Source: Cognatundibacterium squillarum
Lineage (GTDB): Bacteria > Pseudomonadota > Gammaproteobacteria > Burkholderiales > Burkholderiaceae_D
Assembly (NCBI RefSeq): GCF_014652435.1
Contig: NZ_BMYU01000004.1
Span: 1 to 64,000 of the forward strand
Direction of reading: 5' to 3'
Length of the DNA stretch: 64,000 nt
Shown: positions 37,817 to 46,758 of the stretch, in pieces
Numbering within the stretch: the first letter of the stretch is position 1
Layout of the letters: each line of letters starts with the position of its first letter
The notes under the pieces: generated by a model
The model's input: only the letters and a program-made list of their open reading frames with translations
What the model was told of the DNA's origin: nothing
Database searches by the model: none
Translations under genes and position numbers: made by a program

Positions 37817-39890
37817 TCGTCACTTCCTTTTCTTCATTGTCCTGCACAGCACAAAAGTTAGCTCCGTTCCATTGGACAGAAAAATGCTCCGGACTCAGTT
37901 CATTACTCCAACGCTCCATCATGTATACAAACGCATGTTTTAATGAAGCCGCAACGACATCCGGACGACAAAACAATGATTGTTCAAATTTCGTACGCAA
38001 ACCAGCCCTGAGTTCAGCCAACCAAGGCACTTTATTCGAAAGAAGAACTGCCATACGAATGAATTCCTCGTGACTGGTTGCGTAAAACTCTTCTTCCAAA
38101 CCAACATGGCGCATATTGGCGAATGATTGTCTGCCAGGCGCACTAGTGCCGACCAAAGTAAGTGTTGGAACACCCATCCAAAGTGCATGATTTGTTGTAG
38201 TACCACCGGTATAAGGAAAAGTATCCAGACAGACATCCACACGATGATGTAGTTCGAGATATTTCCCCATATCCATTCGGTGATGAAATTCGATACGGTC
38301 GGCAGTTATTCCGCAAGTTTGAAATAACTCTGAAAATTTAGACACATCCATTTTCTCCGGTAGACCTGCCAGAATGAGCCTGCTTGCAGGAACAGCCTTT
38401 AATACCTCTGCCCATAAATGCAGCACGTGGGACGATAGCTTTTCAATGCGGTTAAAACTTCCAAAAGTAATAAATCCATTTTGCGTTGCCGGAAGCTCTG
38501 AGACTGGATCTGCATAAGTTACGGGAGCAAAAGTTGTGGTTATCGGAAGTCTGGCTAATTTTTCTGTGAAATGTTTTTTCAAATGATCATCTACAAAATA
38601 TGGATCACAAAGAAAATAGTCCATTGCATACATACCTGTTGTACCCGGATACCCCAGCCAGCTTGCCTGAACCGGAGCAGGACGACGTGCAAATACCGGA
38701 AGTCTGTGCCCACTGGTATGCCCGGACAAGTCAATAAGTATATCGATCTTATCCGATTCGATTTTGTGAAAAAACTCATCGTCGCTAACTGAGGCAGCAT
38801 CAAACCAGTTGGAATATTTCTGACGAAGTCGCTGATTTACCTCATCGGCAACAACATTGTTGTAATAGATATAGATTTCAACATCTGGATCTGAATGCAA
38901 ATGTTCCAGCAATGGCTCAAGAAACTGCATAACAGCATGCCGGAAAAAATCCGCACTGACGAAGCCAATCTTCAATACCCGACCTGGGTTCGGTTCACGA
39001 AGCGGCCGACTCCACAAACTGGAAAATGGGGACTCCATCTGCAATCCCAGTTGACGATGAGAATCAAACAATTCATCGGAGCTTACTTTTTCGCTATGTG
39101 CCATGCAGAACAATAGCAGAGTCGCCATCATGGCACTGTGTGGATTGCGGTCTAAGTATCCACGACATACTTCCATCGCCTTATTCAGCAGTCCCAATTC
39201 CCGATAAACAACGGCCAGATTTCCGTATGCTTCAAGAAAGTCCGGATCACGCTCAAGTATGAACTCGTATTCAGTGACTGCGGTCTCTCTGTTTCCCAGC
39301 TCTCTTAACGCCAGCGCAATATTGCAGCGTACATTGTGATAGTCCGGAACAAGCTCAAGCGCCTTTCGATAACTGATAATTGCTGCATCTTTGCGTCCCG
39401 TATCACTTTGGACATTGCCGAGACCAACGTAAGCATCTGCAAAGTCAGGCTTGTGACGAATCGCTTCCAGATAGCTGAGTTCAGCATCTGCTTTCTGATT
39501 AAGCATATCCAGCACATTTCCCAGATTAAAATGTGCTGCGGCATATTCAGGATCAAGCCGCACGGCGCGCTTGTACTGGTCTAATGCAGAATTCAGGTTG
39601 CCCTGATAAAGATAGATATTTCCTAAATTCAACGGCACTTTTGGAAACTCAGGAGCCAGTCTGTCAGCTTGCTGGTAACATTCAAATGCACCGGCAAAGT
39701 CATTTACAGCCTCCTTGGTATGACCATCTGTAATCAACAATTCAGCTTGTTCAAATTTCAGCGCCATAAGATTGCCGCCACCTTTGTGAGGCAGTTCGGC
39801 AGATTCGGCATGTTGGCGGGCGATCAAGACATCAAGCCGGCGATTCATGATTTGATGCAATTTGGTGCCGAGTCTTGCGATAAATGACAT
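37806..39890 (-). CDS. TPR-containing O-GlcNAc-transferase-like (SPINDLY family) glycosyltransferase
   Basis: A 694-residue cytoplasmic protein: TPR repeats at about residues 45-265 (e.g. PLNLGNIYLYQGNLNSALDQ, AYVGLGNVQSDTGRKDAAI) followed by a GT41-type catalytic region (about 295-670) with GFVSADFFRHAVM, DILIDLSGHTSGHRL, ITFGSFNRIEKLS and LDTFPYTGGTTTNHALWMG. GT41 enzymes O-glycosylate serine or threonine of proteins, and bacterial members commonly modify flagellins or adhesins. It lies 23 bp after the small unknown gene and heads the sugar-acylation genes, so it probably transfers their product to a protein. The acceptor is not evident; type IV pilins are 5 kb away. Confidence 0.9.
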   Translation of the reverse strand: MSFIARLGTKLHQIMNRRLDVLIARQHAESAELPHKGGGNLMALKFEQAELLITDGHTKEAVNDFAGAFECYQQADRLAPEFPKVPLNLGNIYLYQGNLNSALDQYKRAVRLDPEYAAAHFNLGNVLDMLNQKADAELSYLEAIRHKPDFADAYVGLGNVQSDTGRKDAAIISYRKALELVPDYHNVRCNIALALRELGNRETAVTEYEFILERDPDFLEAYGNLAVVYRELGLLNKAMEVCRGYLDRNPHSAMMATLLLFCMAHSEKVSSDELFDSHRQLGLQMESPFSSLWSRPLREPNPGRVLKIGFVSADFFRHAVMQFLEPLLEHLHSDPDVEIYIYYNNVVADEVNQRLRQKYSNWFDAASVSDDEFFHKIESDKIDILIDLSGHTSGHRLPVFARRPAPVQASWLGYPGTTGMYAMDYFLCDPYFVDDHLKKHFTEKLARLPITTTFAPVTYADPVSELPATQNGFITFGSFNRIEKLSSHVLHLWAEVLKAVPASRLILAGLPEKMDVSKFSELFQTCGITADRIEFHHRMDMGKYLELHHRVDVCLDTFPYTGGTTTNHALWMGVPTLTLVGTSAPGRQSFANMRHVGLEEEFYATSHEEFIRMAVLLSNKVPWLAELRAGLRTKFEQSLFCRPDVVAASLKHAFVYMMERWSNELSPEHFSVQWNGANFCAVQDNEEKEVTNES

Positions 39891-39913
39891 ATTCAGGAAA
39901 TATTCAATGATGT

Positions 39914-40213
39914 TTATAGGCCGCGAACCAGCCAGGCTGTCAATTCGTCAACATGAGATCTTTCCACCCCCGCCTCGAGCAGACGCCACTTAAATGCATT
40001 ACAAAGTTGCGCTTTTTTATAGATGTTTAACTTCTCTCTATCTTTAAACGACTCCACTCTGTTCACCACCTGAATCAGAACTTCTTTTTGCTTTTTGTCA
40101 TTTTGTTTCAATGATCGTTTAACCTGATCAAATTTCATACCACTCAGATAGTAATCTGCGAGTGAAGCACCAAAATTCTTAGATTCCTTAGCATTAAACC
40201 AACCAAATATCAT
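39914..40213 (-). CDS. Small protein of unknown function at the head of the glycan operon
   Basis: A 99-residue protein, probably soluble, from ATG 40211-40213; a GTG two codons upstream is the alternative. It is rich in lysine and helical (FGASLADYYLSGMKFDQVKRSL, VNRVESFKDREKLNIYKKAQL, NAFKWRLLEAG) and ends VDELTAWLVRGL. No domain is recognised. It is the first gene downstream of the sigma-54 promoter at 40295 and is followed by the TPR glycosyltransferase after 23 bp, so it is likely part of the same system. Confidence 0.65.
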   Translation of the reverse strand: MIFGWFNAKESKNFGASLADYYLSGMKFDQVKRSLKQNDKKQKEVLIQVVNRVESFKDREKLNIYKKAQLCNAFKWRLLEAGVERSHVDELTAWLVRGL

Positions 40214-40294
40214 ATACACACTCTCTAACCTGACTTATGCAGGACGTCAAATTCAAATGCAACAGACGAAAACGAATTTCTCTACTTCGTAAAA

Positions 40295-40310
40295 AGCAAA
40301 GATAGTGCCA
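40295..40310 (-). promoter_or_regulatory. Sigma-54 (RpoN) promoter of the glycan operon
   Basis: On the minus strand TGGCACTATCTTTGCT matches the -24/-12 consensus TGGCAC-N5-TTGCW, with GG and GC exactly 10 bp apart. It lies in the 120-bp gap behind the M48 protease gene, about 80 bp upstream of the small unknown gene. Such promoters need an enhancer-binding activator and are typical of flagellar and pilin genes. Confidence 0.75.
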
Positions 40311-40333
40311 GATTGAACAAGTTCTAAAAAATT

Positions 40334-41923
40334 TTACTGTGCATGTTTTGATTGTTTCTTTTCAGCCGCAAGCTCTTCTTTATGCACTTCTCTCCACTCC
40401 CGCTCTTTGGCATCAATAACCGACATATCGTAGTAGCTGGCATCTTTTTGCTGTCTTGCAATTTCAAGCTGATGTATGGCTGCACTCCAGCCCCCCTGTA
40501 CAGCAGCTTCATCCGCCAGCGCTATATGCTGCAATGCCTGCTTTCCTTGCTGCGCATATGTTCTTGCAAGCAATTTGTACAATTTAGGCTCTGTACGGTA
40601 AAGGGAAATCTGGTCGCGAAGAAAATTCTCTGCCCGATTCGGTGATTTATTATTCAACAGAGCCTCGGTAAATAAATATACGATTCCCCGCGACAATGGC
40701 AACTCCTTCATTGCAGGTTCAGCCTGGCGAATAACGTCGTCGTATTGCTTTGCCGCTAACTTTATTTCAAGCTCCAGGCATATATACATACAACTCGCCC
40801 GCGCCTGAATTGCAAGTGATTCACTCTTCTGAACAATGCTCGATGATAATTTGTGATACCGAAGCGCCTCCGAATGCAACCCTTGCTTCATCGCAACAAA
40901 TGAAAGCCCGTAGTAAGCCATCACAAGGTCTTCGGCACGTCCAGACCGAAGTGCCTGGTCAAACCATGCGCGCGCATCAATAAGGCCCTGCGCCCCAGAA
41001 TCCTGCAGCACTCTGATCCTTGCTTTAGTCAACAGGAAATCAAGGCTATCCGGCACCTGCTTGTAGCGCTGATCAGCAACGCGCCCTTGAATATCAGCAA
41101 TGCGTTCACTTGTCAGCGGGTGACTTCTGAGAAATGCAGGTGCATTATCCGCATAATTTCGCATCGAATTTTGCAATCTGCCAAAAAAACTCACCATGCC
41201 GTTTGTATCAAACCCAGCATCACGCAGGATCAAAAACCCAATCCTGTCTGCCTCCCGTTCTGCATCTCTGGAGAAATTAAGCTGCTTTTGAATTGCTAAC
41301 CCCTGCCCTCCGGTCGCAACAGCAATTGCTGCATCGGGACTGCTTCTTGCTGCAAGCACTGCCAATGCTAAAGCCGCAATAGGTATAAATGCATCATATT
41401 TTTGTGCCGCAAGCATTCGAGCAATGTGCCGCTGGGCGACATGCCCAATCTCATGTCCCATCACCGACGCGAGCTCCGACTCAGACTGCGCTGACAGGAT
41501 AAGTCCGGAGTGAAAGCCAATAAAACCACCCGGAAATGCAAATGCGTTCAATACAGGATCACGTACTGCAAAAAAATCAAAATTAAAGTTAGCCTCACCT
41601 CTGGCATCTGGACGTGCATCCAGCATTTTATTTCCGAGCCGGTTTAGGTATTCAGATATTGCCCAGTCTTCAATGTAATCAGGATCACGCCGGACAATGT
41701 ACATAATTTGCTCACCAAGACGCCTCTCCATTAACGGAGACAACTCTTCGCGTGCTGTATCTCCCAGAACCGGTAAATTCTGAGCCATCGCATCCCCTGA
41801 CATTGCCGGAAAGAAAAATCCGGAAATTGTCGCCAAGCCAAAACTTATCAATCTACGCTTCCAGGTCAAGAATTTATCATCTGTACTGGTAACAAAAAAA
41901 TTCCGCCGATATACTCCGGACAT
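40334..41923 (-). CDS. M48-family metalloprotease with TPR region (BepA-like)
   Basis: A 529-residue exported protein with a long signal region (hydrophobic stretch about residues 25-40, AMAQ near 47). The zinc site is [12 protein letters not shown] (H157, E158, H161), followed by a distal glutamate in [18 protein letters not shown]-like C-terminal half (about 330-510) completes the BepA/YfgC architecture. BepA acts in the periplasm on outer-membrane protein assembly, LptD in particular. ATG 41921-41923 is chosen because AGGAGAG lies 8 bp upstream. It is divergent from moaC, with only 21 bp between the start codons. Confidence 0.92.
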   Translation of the reverse strand: MSGVYRRNFFVTSTDDKFLTWKRRLISFGLATISGFFFPAMSGDAMAQNLPVLGDTAREELSPLMERRLGEQIMYIVRRDPDYIEDWAISEYLNRLGNKMLDARPDARGEANFNFDFFAVRDPVLNAFAFPGGFIGFHSGLILSAQSESELASVMGHEIGHVAQRHIARMLAAQKYDAFIPIAALALAVLAARSSPDAAIAVATGGQGLAIQKQLNFSRDAEREADRIGFLILRDAGFDTNGMVSFFGRLQNSMRNYADNAPAFLRSHPLTSERIADIQGRVADQRYKQVPDSLDFLLTKARIRVLQDSGAQGLIDARAWFDQALRSGRAEDLVMAYYGLSFVAMKQGLHSEALRYHKLSSSIVQKSESLAIQARASCMYICLELEIKLAAKQYDDVIRQAEPAMKELPLSRGIVYLFTEALLNNKSPNRAENFLRDQISLYRTEPKLYKLLARTYAQQGKQALQHIALADEAAVQGGWSAAIHQLEIARQQKDASYYDMSVIDAKEREWREVHKEELAAEKKQSKHAQ

Positions 41924-41944
41924 GTATTTAACTCTCCTGATACG

Positions 41945-42451
41945 ATGAATAAAATTCAAACTAACCACAAAGAATTGACGCACTTCGACCAAGCTGGTCA
42001 GGCACATATGGTAGATGTCGGCAACAAAGATATCACCCACAGGATTGCAAAGGCATCCGGCGTCATCCGCATGCTCCCAGAGACACTTGCATTGGTTCTC
42101 AGTGGTAACCATCGTAAAGGTGATGTCATAGGCATTGCCAGAATTGCCGCAATTATGGCTACAAAACGAACCGCTGACCTAATTCCATTATGCCACCCTC
42201 TTGCACTGACAAAAGTTGCTGTCGAATTTAAAACCAACGAGAATACATCAACCATCATTTGCGAAACCCGTGTCGAAACATTTGGAAAAACCGGCGTAGA
42301 AATTGAAGCGCTGATGGCAGTACAAGTCGGTTTATTGACAATTTATGATATGTGTAAAGCCGTTGATAAAGGCATGACTATCACAGACGTAAAACTTATC
42401 GAAAAATCGGGAGGCCAATCAGGTACTTGGATAGCATCTGCTCAAAGCTGA
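41945..42451 (+). CDS. moaC: Cyclic pyranopterin monophosphate synthase
   Basis: A 168-residue molybdenum-cofactor enzyme: [13 protein letters not shown] (residues 20-32), [30 protein letters not shown] with the conserved histidine, [15 protein letters not shown] and MCKAVDKGM. It converts 3',8-cH2GTP, the MoaA product, to cPMP. It is a single gene on the plus strand. There is no clear Shine-Dalgarno, and its promoter must lie inside the M48 coding region. Confidence 0.96.
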   Translation: MNKIQTNHKELTHFDQAGQAHMVDVGNKDITHRIAKASGVIRMLPETLALVLSGNHRKGDVIGIARIAAIMATKRTADLIPLCHPLALTKVAVEFKTNENTSTIICETRVETFGKTGVEIEALMAVQVGLLTIYDMCKAVDKGMTITDVKLIEKSGGQSGTWIASAQS

Positions 42452-42475
42452 CAAACTTAGTTGTCTTGCGGCAGC

Positions 42476-44188
42476 TTATGGAGAATTTCGAGCAGGCATT
42501 TTTGAAACAACTCTCCCGTATCTGAAATCAAACGCACTCTTGGAATACCAGTAGTCGTAATATTCCGGATATCGATCTGGGTGCAGCTTTTGCAAAGTCA
42601 TCATATCTTTGACAGCTGCATCTTCCATTCCGTTCAAAGCATGTACCTCAGCAAGTTTGTTGATAATGTGAACAAATCCGAAGCGAAGACTCCAGCGCTC
42701 AAGAAATTGAATATCGGACAAAGACATTTTTTCGACTGGCTCAATTCGCATCAATTCAAAATAACGGTAGTAATAGGGCAATGCTGTATAAGTAGGCTGT
42801 GTAACAATTGCCAGTGAACCTGACTTATCAGATTGCGCACTCCTCAACTGATTAAATCCGCTGACTACTTTATTGTGATCACGAATCAGAAATACGGAAA
42901 AAACTATTACCACTCCGAATACAACAATGCCCACCAAAGGATAAGCTCTATAAAAAGTGCCTCTGGAGACATGGCCGTCTGCAGCCCCCATCAGCACAGC
43001 TGCAGGTATGAGCACGTACGCATACCATAGTGGAAATTCAACCATGCTGTGAACACCAATCGCCACCAGACAACCAAAGATAAACATTAGTCCATCTAAT
43101 TCTTTTGCCTGCAGATAAACTCGAAAACTCCAATATCCAAGAATACCCAGAATTAAGGATGTTGCGATAACACCTATTTCGGCAGCAAATTGCATCACAA
43201 GATTATGTGCATGCTCTGAATACGTCGTTGAGGAAAACTCACTGGCGATCATCACCTGATGCTCCCCAAATTGCCCCCACCCAACGCCTAATAACGGATG
43301 CGCCTGGAGCATATGCAGCGCATGTTGATACAACCCAAGGCGCTCTGATCTTCCTCCAATTCGTGCAACAACGCCGGCCGAATTTTCCTGATTAAAATGC
43401 GCAAGGAGCAACGGCAGCCCGAATACGAAAAAAAAATATAGTAGCGCGATGGATATTCCACTGCCCCACAAAGACCTCTTACGCTCACGGGGATAGAAAA
43501 TAAACAAACAAAACATCGCGGGAAGTATGATCCAGCCAATTCTTGACTGGGTCAGCGCAAGTCCAAATGCGAGTAATGCAGAAATTGCATAAGCCAGCAC
43601 ACCTGAAAACTTTCCCTGCCGGAACAGATACCAGACAGCACTTAGTCCGAAGGTAATCCAAAGTGCGAGTTGATTTGGTTGCCCCAGGTTTGCATAAGGT
43701 CGAATACTCCAGCCTGAAACTGGCATTGCCATGATCCATGGTGACAATCGAATCCCACCAACTTGCATAAGTTGTACAACTACCGAACAAACTGCAGAAA
43801 TAACAAAAGCACAACTCAATGCGAAGCAGAAATAATCGAAGTTCTCGCGGCTTTCGGAAATTGTAGCGCCAAGTCCAAATGCAAAAGGTAAGGCGAGAAG
43901 ATACATTGCTGGTAGGAGCAAGTCCCAGCCAAAAATCCCATCAATACACAAAAGCTGAATAGCAAATATCCCCAACAACGCGATCGGCAATAGAGACAAT
44001 TTTGTCCATCGCCATGTTTTTAAATTTAAAAACGATAACAATAGAAATGCTAAGAAAAGTGCATAGAATGATACAAAGTCATTCCAAAAACTACGCAATG
44101 GATGGATATGAAATGGGACTAATACGGAAAATGCTGTTCCAATTGAAAAAGCTACAACAGCAGCACGAGGCGTAAGATAGTTTTTCAT
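42476..44188 (-). CDS. PglL/Wzy-type O-oligosaccharyltransferase, probably pilin-specific
   Basis: A 570-residue membrane protein with about 11-13 helices. The Wzy_C/PglL signature lies in the large loop near residues 270-335 (RIGGRSERLGLYQHALHMLQAHPLLGVGWGQF, HAHNLVMQFAAE), with catalytic-type histidines. A PglL_A-like N-terminal region and a soluble C-terminal tail complete it. Such enzymes transfer lipid-linked glycans to pilins in the periplasm. It lies 9 bp after the TfpX-like gene and downstream of three pilin genes, which identifies it as a TfpO/PglL-type enzyme rather than an O-antigen ligase. Confidence 0.85.
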   Translation of the reverse strand: MKNYLTPRAAVVAFSIGTAFSVLVPFHIHPLRSFWNDFVSFYALFLAFLLLSFLNLKTWRWTKLSLLPIALLGIFAIQLLCIDGIFGWDLLLPAMYLLALPFAFGLGATISESRENFDYFCFALSCAFVISAVCSVVVQLMQVGGIRLSPWIMAMPVSGWSIRPYANLGQPNQLALWITFGLSAVWYLFRQGKFSGVLAYAISALLAFGLALTQSRIGWIILPAMFCLFIFYPRERKRSLWGSGISIALLYFFFVFGLPLLLAHFNQENSAGVVARIGGRSERLGLYQHALHMLQAHPLLGVGWGQFGEHQVMIASEFSSTTYSEHAHNLVMQFAAEIGVIATSLILGILGYWSFRVYLQAKELDGLMFIFGCLVAIGVHSMVEFPLWYAYVLIPAAVLMGAADGHVSRGTFYRAYPLVGIVVFGVVIVFSVFLIRDHNKVVSGFNQLRSAQSDKSGSLAIVTQPTYTALPYYYRYFELMRIEPVEKMSLSDIQFLERWSLRFGFVHIINKLAEVHALNGMEDAAVKDMMTLQKLHPDRYPEYYDYWYSKSAFDFRYGRVVSKMPARNSP

Positions 44189-44197
44189 TACAACTAT

Positions 44198-44977
44198 TCA
44201 AGATTTTGCCGCAAGCTCGAAAAAGCCATCTTTAGGAATAAAATCTAAAGGAACTAAAGTCCGAGACGATAGCACAGCTACCCAATCTCCGGTCCTGGTC
44301 ACCACGGGCACAAAGACCAACTCACTTGGAGCAGCCCCTAATTTTCCGGGTAATTCACTTACGATCGAATCCGCCGGATATTTTTTTAATAAAACATCGT
44401 ATGGCCGAGCAACTTTCCTCAATTGCATATCTGCAAAATGATAAGGTTGCCAGAATTTTGGACGGACGCCGACATCGGAACCTGCCAAACCCTTCTCTGC
44501 CGCATCAGACTTCTCTTTATCGTCTTTAAAATCCCGGACTGATAACAATATAGGGCCAGACAAGGATATATCCTCCACATCAGATGACTTATTCAAGAGT
44601 TCTGATTGCTCCACCTGGATAAAGCTAACGACACGAAATCTGGTTTGCTCAAAAACAAGCGCCACTGGTCGCGCCAGGTATACGGTATGAATACCATAAG
44701 CCAACCCACTAATTTGCAGTACAAAAACTACGAGTAAATCACGAAGAATCTCACGGCGTGGCTTTTGCGTATTAAACACAACAAATGTCAGCAAAGGCCC
44801 AAGAACAACATCAACACTGATTATCAGAATCAACAAATGACTACCGCCTGCCATTTCCCTGTATTGACCGGGAAACCATAAGTGCAAAATCAGGACTGCA
44901 CAGAGCACAGCAACGACAACAGATAATGTCAAATGAATCAGCGCCGCTTTCAATCTGATGTATGTAACACTATTCAT
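44198..44977 (-). CDS. TfpX/TfpZ-family type IV pilin accessory protein
   Basis: A 259-residue inner-membrane protein with three N-terminal helices (residues about 12-35, 45-66, 78-100) and a periplasmic C-terminal domain (about 105-259). The segment HLWFPGQYREMAGGSHLLILIISVDVVLGPLLTF is the hallmark region of TfpX/TfpZ accessory proteins, which are encoded beside pilins and assist specific pilin alleles. It lies 30 bp after the third pilin gene and 9 bp before the glycosyltransferase gene. Confidence 0.88.
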   Translation of the reverse strand: MNSVTYIRLKAALIHLTLSVVVAVLCAVLILHLWFPGQYREMAGGSHLLILIISVDVVLGPLLTFVVFNTQKPRREILRDLLVVFVLQISGLAYGIHTVYLARPVALVFEQTRFRVVSFIQVEQSELLNKSSDVEDISLSGPILLSVRDFKDDKEKSDAAEKGLAGSDVGVRPKFWQPYHFADMQLRKVARPYDVLLKKYPADSIVSELPGKLGAAPSELVFVPVVTRTGDWVAVLSSRTLVPLDFIPKDGFFELAAKS

Positions 44978-45007
44978 GGATAGAATCTGAATTTCAAATT
45001 ATCTACT

Positions 45008-45469
45008 TCACTGACAAGCAACAGGACGATACTTTTTATCCACGGTTCCACCGCGGCAATCCCAGGAATTACCGCCATCTACAGTCGACATGTGTATTGT
45101 TTTGCCTGCCGCCTGGCCAGAATTAATGGTGGCGGATATTGTGCCAGAAGGATAACTTCCTGTCATGGGCGAGTTGACAGTACTGTACTTACCATTGATT
45201 GTGGCAATAATCTCGGTTTGTGACGGAGTAGCACTGGATAGAACAAATGCTGTTGGCCATGAACTCCTCTGTGCAGCGAACTCAGTTGTTGTCTCCTTCA
45301 TTCCACTAAGCAAATTAACTGCCTCAATCACCTGGGTTCTTGTCACATAATCGTTATATGCTGGCAAGGCAATAGCGGACAATATCCCAATAATAGCAAC
45401 AACAATCATCAGCTCAATCAAGGTAAAGCCTGACTGGACGGCACGATACAACCCTCTGGTATTTTCCAT
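45008..45469 (-). CDS. Type IV pilin (third of three tandem pilins)
   Basis: A 153-residue prepilin: 14-residue leader ending in glycine, then [16 protein letters not shown], the class IVa pilin N-terminus cleaved and methylated by PilD. The C-terminal disulphide region runs from WDCRGG to RPVACQ. It is related to, but well diverged from, the two upstream pilins, which share TTR/TRT QV and the ...KYRPVAC end. A terminator precedes it at 45568. It ends in glutamine, not serine. Confidence 0.93.
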   Translation of the reverse strand: MENTRGLYRAVQSGFTLIELMIVVAIIGILSAIALPAYNDYVTRTQVIEAVNLLSGMKETTTEFAAQRSSWPTAFVLSSATPSQTEIIATINGKYSTVNSPMTGSYPSGTISATINSGQAAGKTIHMSTVDGGNSWDCRGGTVDKKYRPVACQ

Positions 45470-45567
45470 GGCAACTTTCCGGAAAAAAGTAACGTTCCCT
45501 GAACGAGAACAAACGAATATTTGCCGTCTCTAGCATATATTGTTCCAATGGCTCACAAAAAACAAAT

Positions 45568-45595
45568 AAAAAAGCCACAACCCAAGTTGTGGCTT
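45568..45595 (-). terminator. Rho-independent terminator after the second pilin
   Basis: AGCCACAAC (45573-45581) pairs with GTTGTGGCT (45586-45594) around CCAA. On the minus strand six T follow. It lies 18 bp after the pilin stop and about 100 bp before the third pilin. Confidence 0.88.
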
Positions 45596-45613
45596 CTGCT
45601 AAACAAGCTACGA

Positions 45614-46075
45614 TTACTTACACGCAACTGGACGATATTTATTCGCTACCGTGCCACCTGTGCACGTCCACGTGTTTCCACCATCAGCTGTTGCAAGTGT
45701 AACAGTACTACCATTTGCCTGACCAGAAGTCATCGTCGCAGTCAAAGTACCAGATGGAAAAGTACCGGCAACTGAGTTCGAAACCGTAGAATATTTACCG
45801 ACGAGAGTCGCAGTTAACTGGGATGCTGTTGGCGTCGCAGTAGAAGGCACCAAACCTGAAGGCCAAGCATTCTTCTGATATCCATACTCTGCCAAAGGGC
45901 CTTTCAAACCACCCATCAGCTCAATTCCCTCAGAAACCTGAGCACGAGTCGTATAGTCATTGTAAGCAGGCAATGCAACCGCCGCCAAAATACCGATAAT
46001 CGCAACAACGATCATCAACTCAATCAAAGTAAAACCTTGCTGCAAACGCTTGCTACTTGTATTCAAATTACTCAC
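45614..46075 (-). CDS. pilA: Type IV pilin (second of three tandem pilins)
   Basis: A 153-residue prepilin read from GTG 46073-46075 (GGGGGGATGCA upstream), with a 14-residue leader before [18 protein letters not shown]. The mature protein of 139 residues is identical to that of the 46144 gene except for six substitutions, all between mature residues 60 and 72. Disulphide cysteines are C124 and C138. A terminator lies upstream (46103) and another downstream (45568), so it is probably expressed by read-through from the first pilin. Confidence 0.94.
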   Translation of the reverse strand: MSNLNTSSKRLQQGFTLIELMIVVAIIGILAAVALPAYNDYTTRAQVSEGIELMGGLKGPLAEYGYQKNAWPSGLVPSTATPTASQLTATLVGKYSTVSNSVAGTFPSGTLTATMTSGQANGSTVTLATADGGNTWTCTGGTVANKYRPVACK

Positions 46076-46102
46076 TGCATCCCCCCGGAATAACGGACAA
46101 AC

Positions 46103-46130
46103 AAAAGGCGTCACAAAGGACGCCTTTTTT
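46103..46130. terminator. Rho-independent terminator after the first pilin
   Basis: AAAAGGCGTC (46103-46112) pairs with GACGCCTTTT (46119-46128) around ACAAAG. T-rich sequence follows on both strands. It lies 14 bp after the first pilin stop and 28 bp before the second pilin start. Confidence 0.88.
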
Positions 46131-46143
46131 CACTCAAAACAGA

Positions 46144-46593
46144 TTATTTACATGCAACTGGGCGGTATTTGTTTGCAACCGTACCACCAGTACAAGTCCA
46201 AGTATTGCCACCGTCAGCTGTTGCCAGAGTTACAGTGCTGCCATTGGCCTGGCCAGAAGTCATAGTTGCAGTCAATGTGCCAGATGGGAATGTACCTGCA
46301 ACAGAGTTACTAACTGTAGAATATTTACCAACCAAAGTTGCTGTCAGTTCTGTCGCTGCCGGAGTGCCTGTGGAAGGGATTAAAGCACTTGGCCATGCAT
46401 TTTTTTGATACCCATACTCGGCGAGTGGACCTTTCAAGCCACCCATCAATTCGATACCTTCAGAAACCTGAGCGCGGGTTGTGTAATCGTTATAAGCAGG
46501 CAGTGCAACCGCTGCCAAAATACCGATAATCGCAACAACGATCATCAACTCGATCAAGGTAAAACCTTGCTGTACTTTTTTTGCAACTTTCAT
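46144..46593 (-). CDS. pilA: Type IV pilin (first, probably major, pilin)
   Basis: A 149-residue prepilin with a 10-residue leader ([10 protein letters not shown]) before [19 protein letters not shown]5 of the mature chain is present. The C-terminal loop runs from C124 to C138 of the mature chain. GGAGAG precedes ATG 46591-46593. A sigma-54 promoter 52 bp upstream and a strong terminator downstream mark it as the highly expressed subunit of the type IV pilus fibre. Confidence 0.95.
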   Translation of the reverse strand: MKVAKKVQQGFTLIELMIVVAIIGILAAVALPAYNDYTTRAQVSEGIELMGGLKGPLAEYGYQKNAWPSALIPSTGTPAATELTATLVGKYSTVSNSVAGTFPSGTLTATMTSGQANGSTVTLATADGGNTWTCTGGTVANKYRPVACK

Positions 46594-46644
46594 ATTTGCT
46601 CTCCAAAAAATGTAGAAAGAGGATTCTCCCCGAACATTTAAGAG

Positions 46645-46660
46645 AGCAACTCTTATGCCA
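46645..46660 (-). promoter_or_regulatory. Sigma-54 (RpoN) promoter of the first pilin gene
   Basis: On the minus strand TGGCATAAGAGTTGCT matches TGGCAY-N5-TTGCW, with GG and GC 10 bp apart, 52 bp upstream of the pilin ATG. pilA of other bacteria is commonly driven by RpoN with PilR. Confidence 0.8.
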
Positions 46661-46758
46661 GCTATGCAAAATGCATATTTTTGATCAATCCTTTTTTTCT
46701 GACATTTGATGTCACAAGAAAATGCCGTTTTTTGTCAGTCAAGTGACCGAGATTTGGC

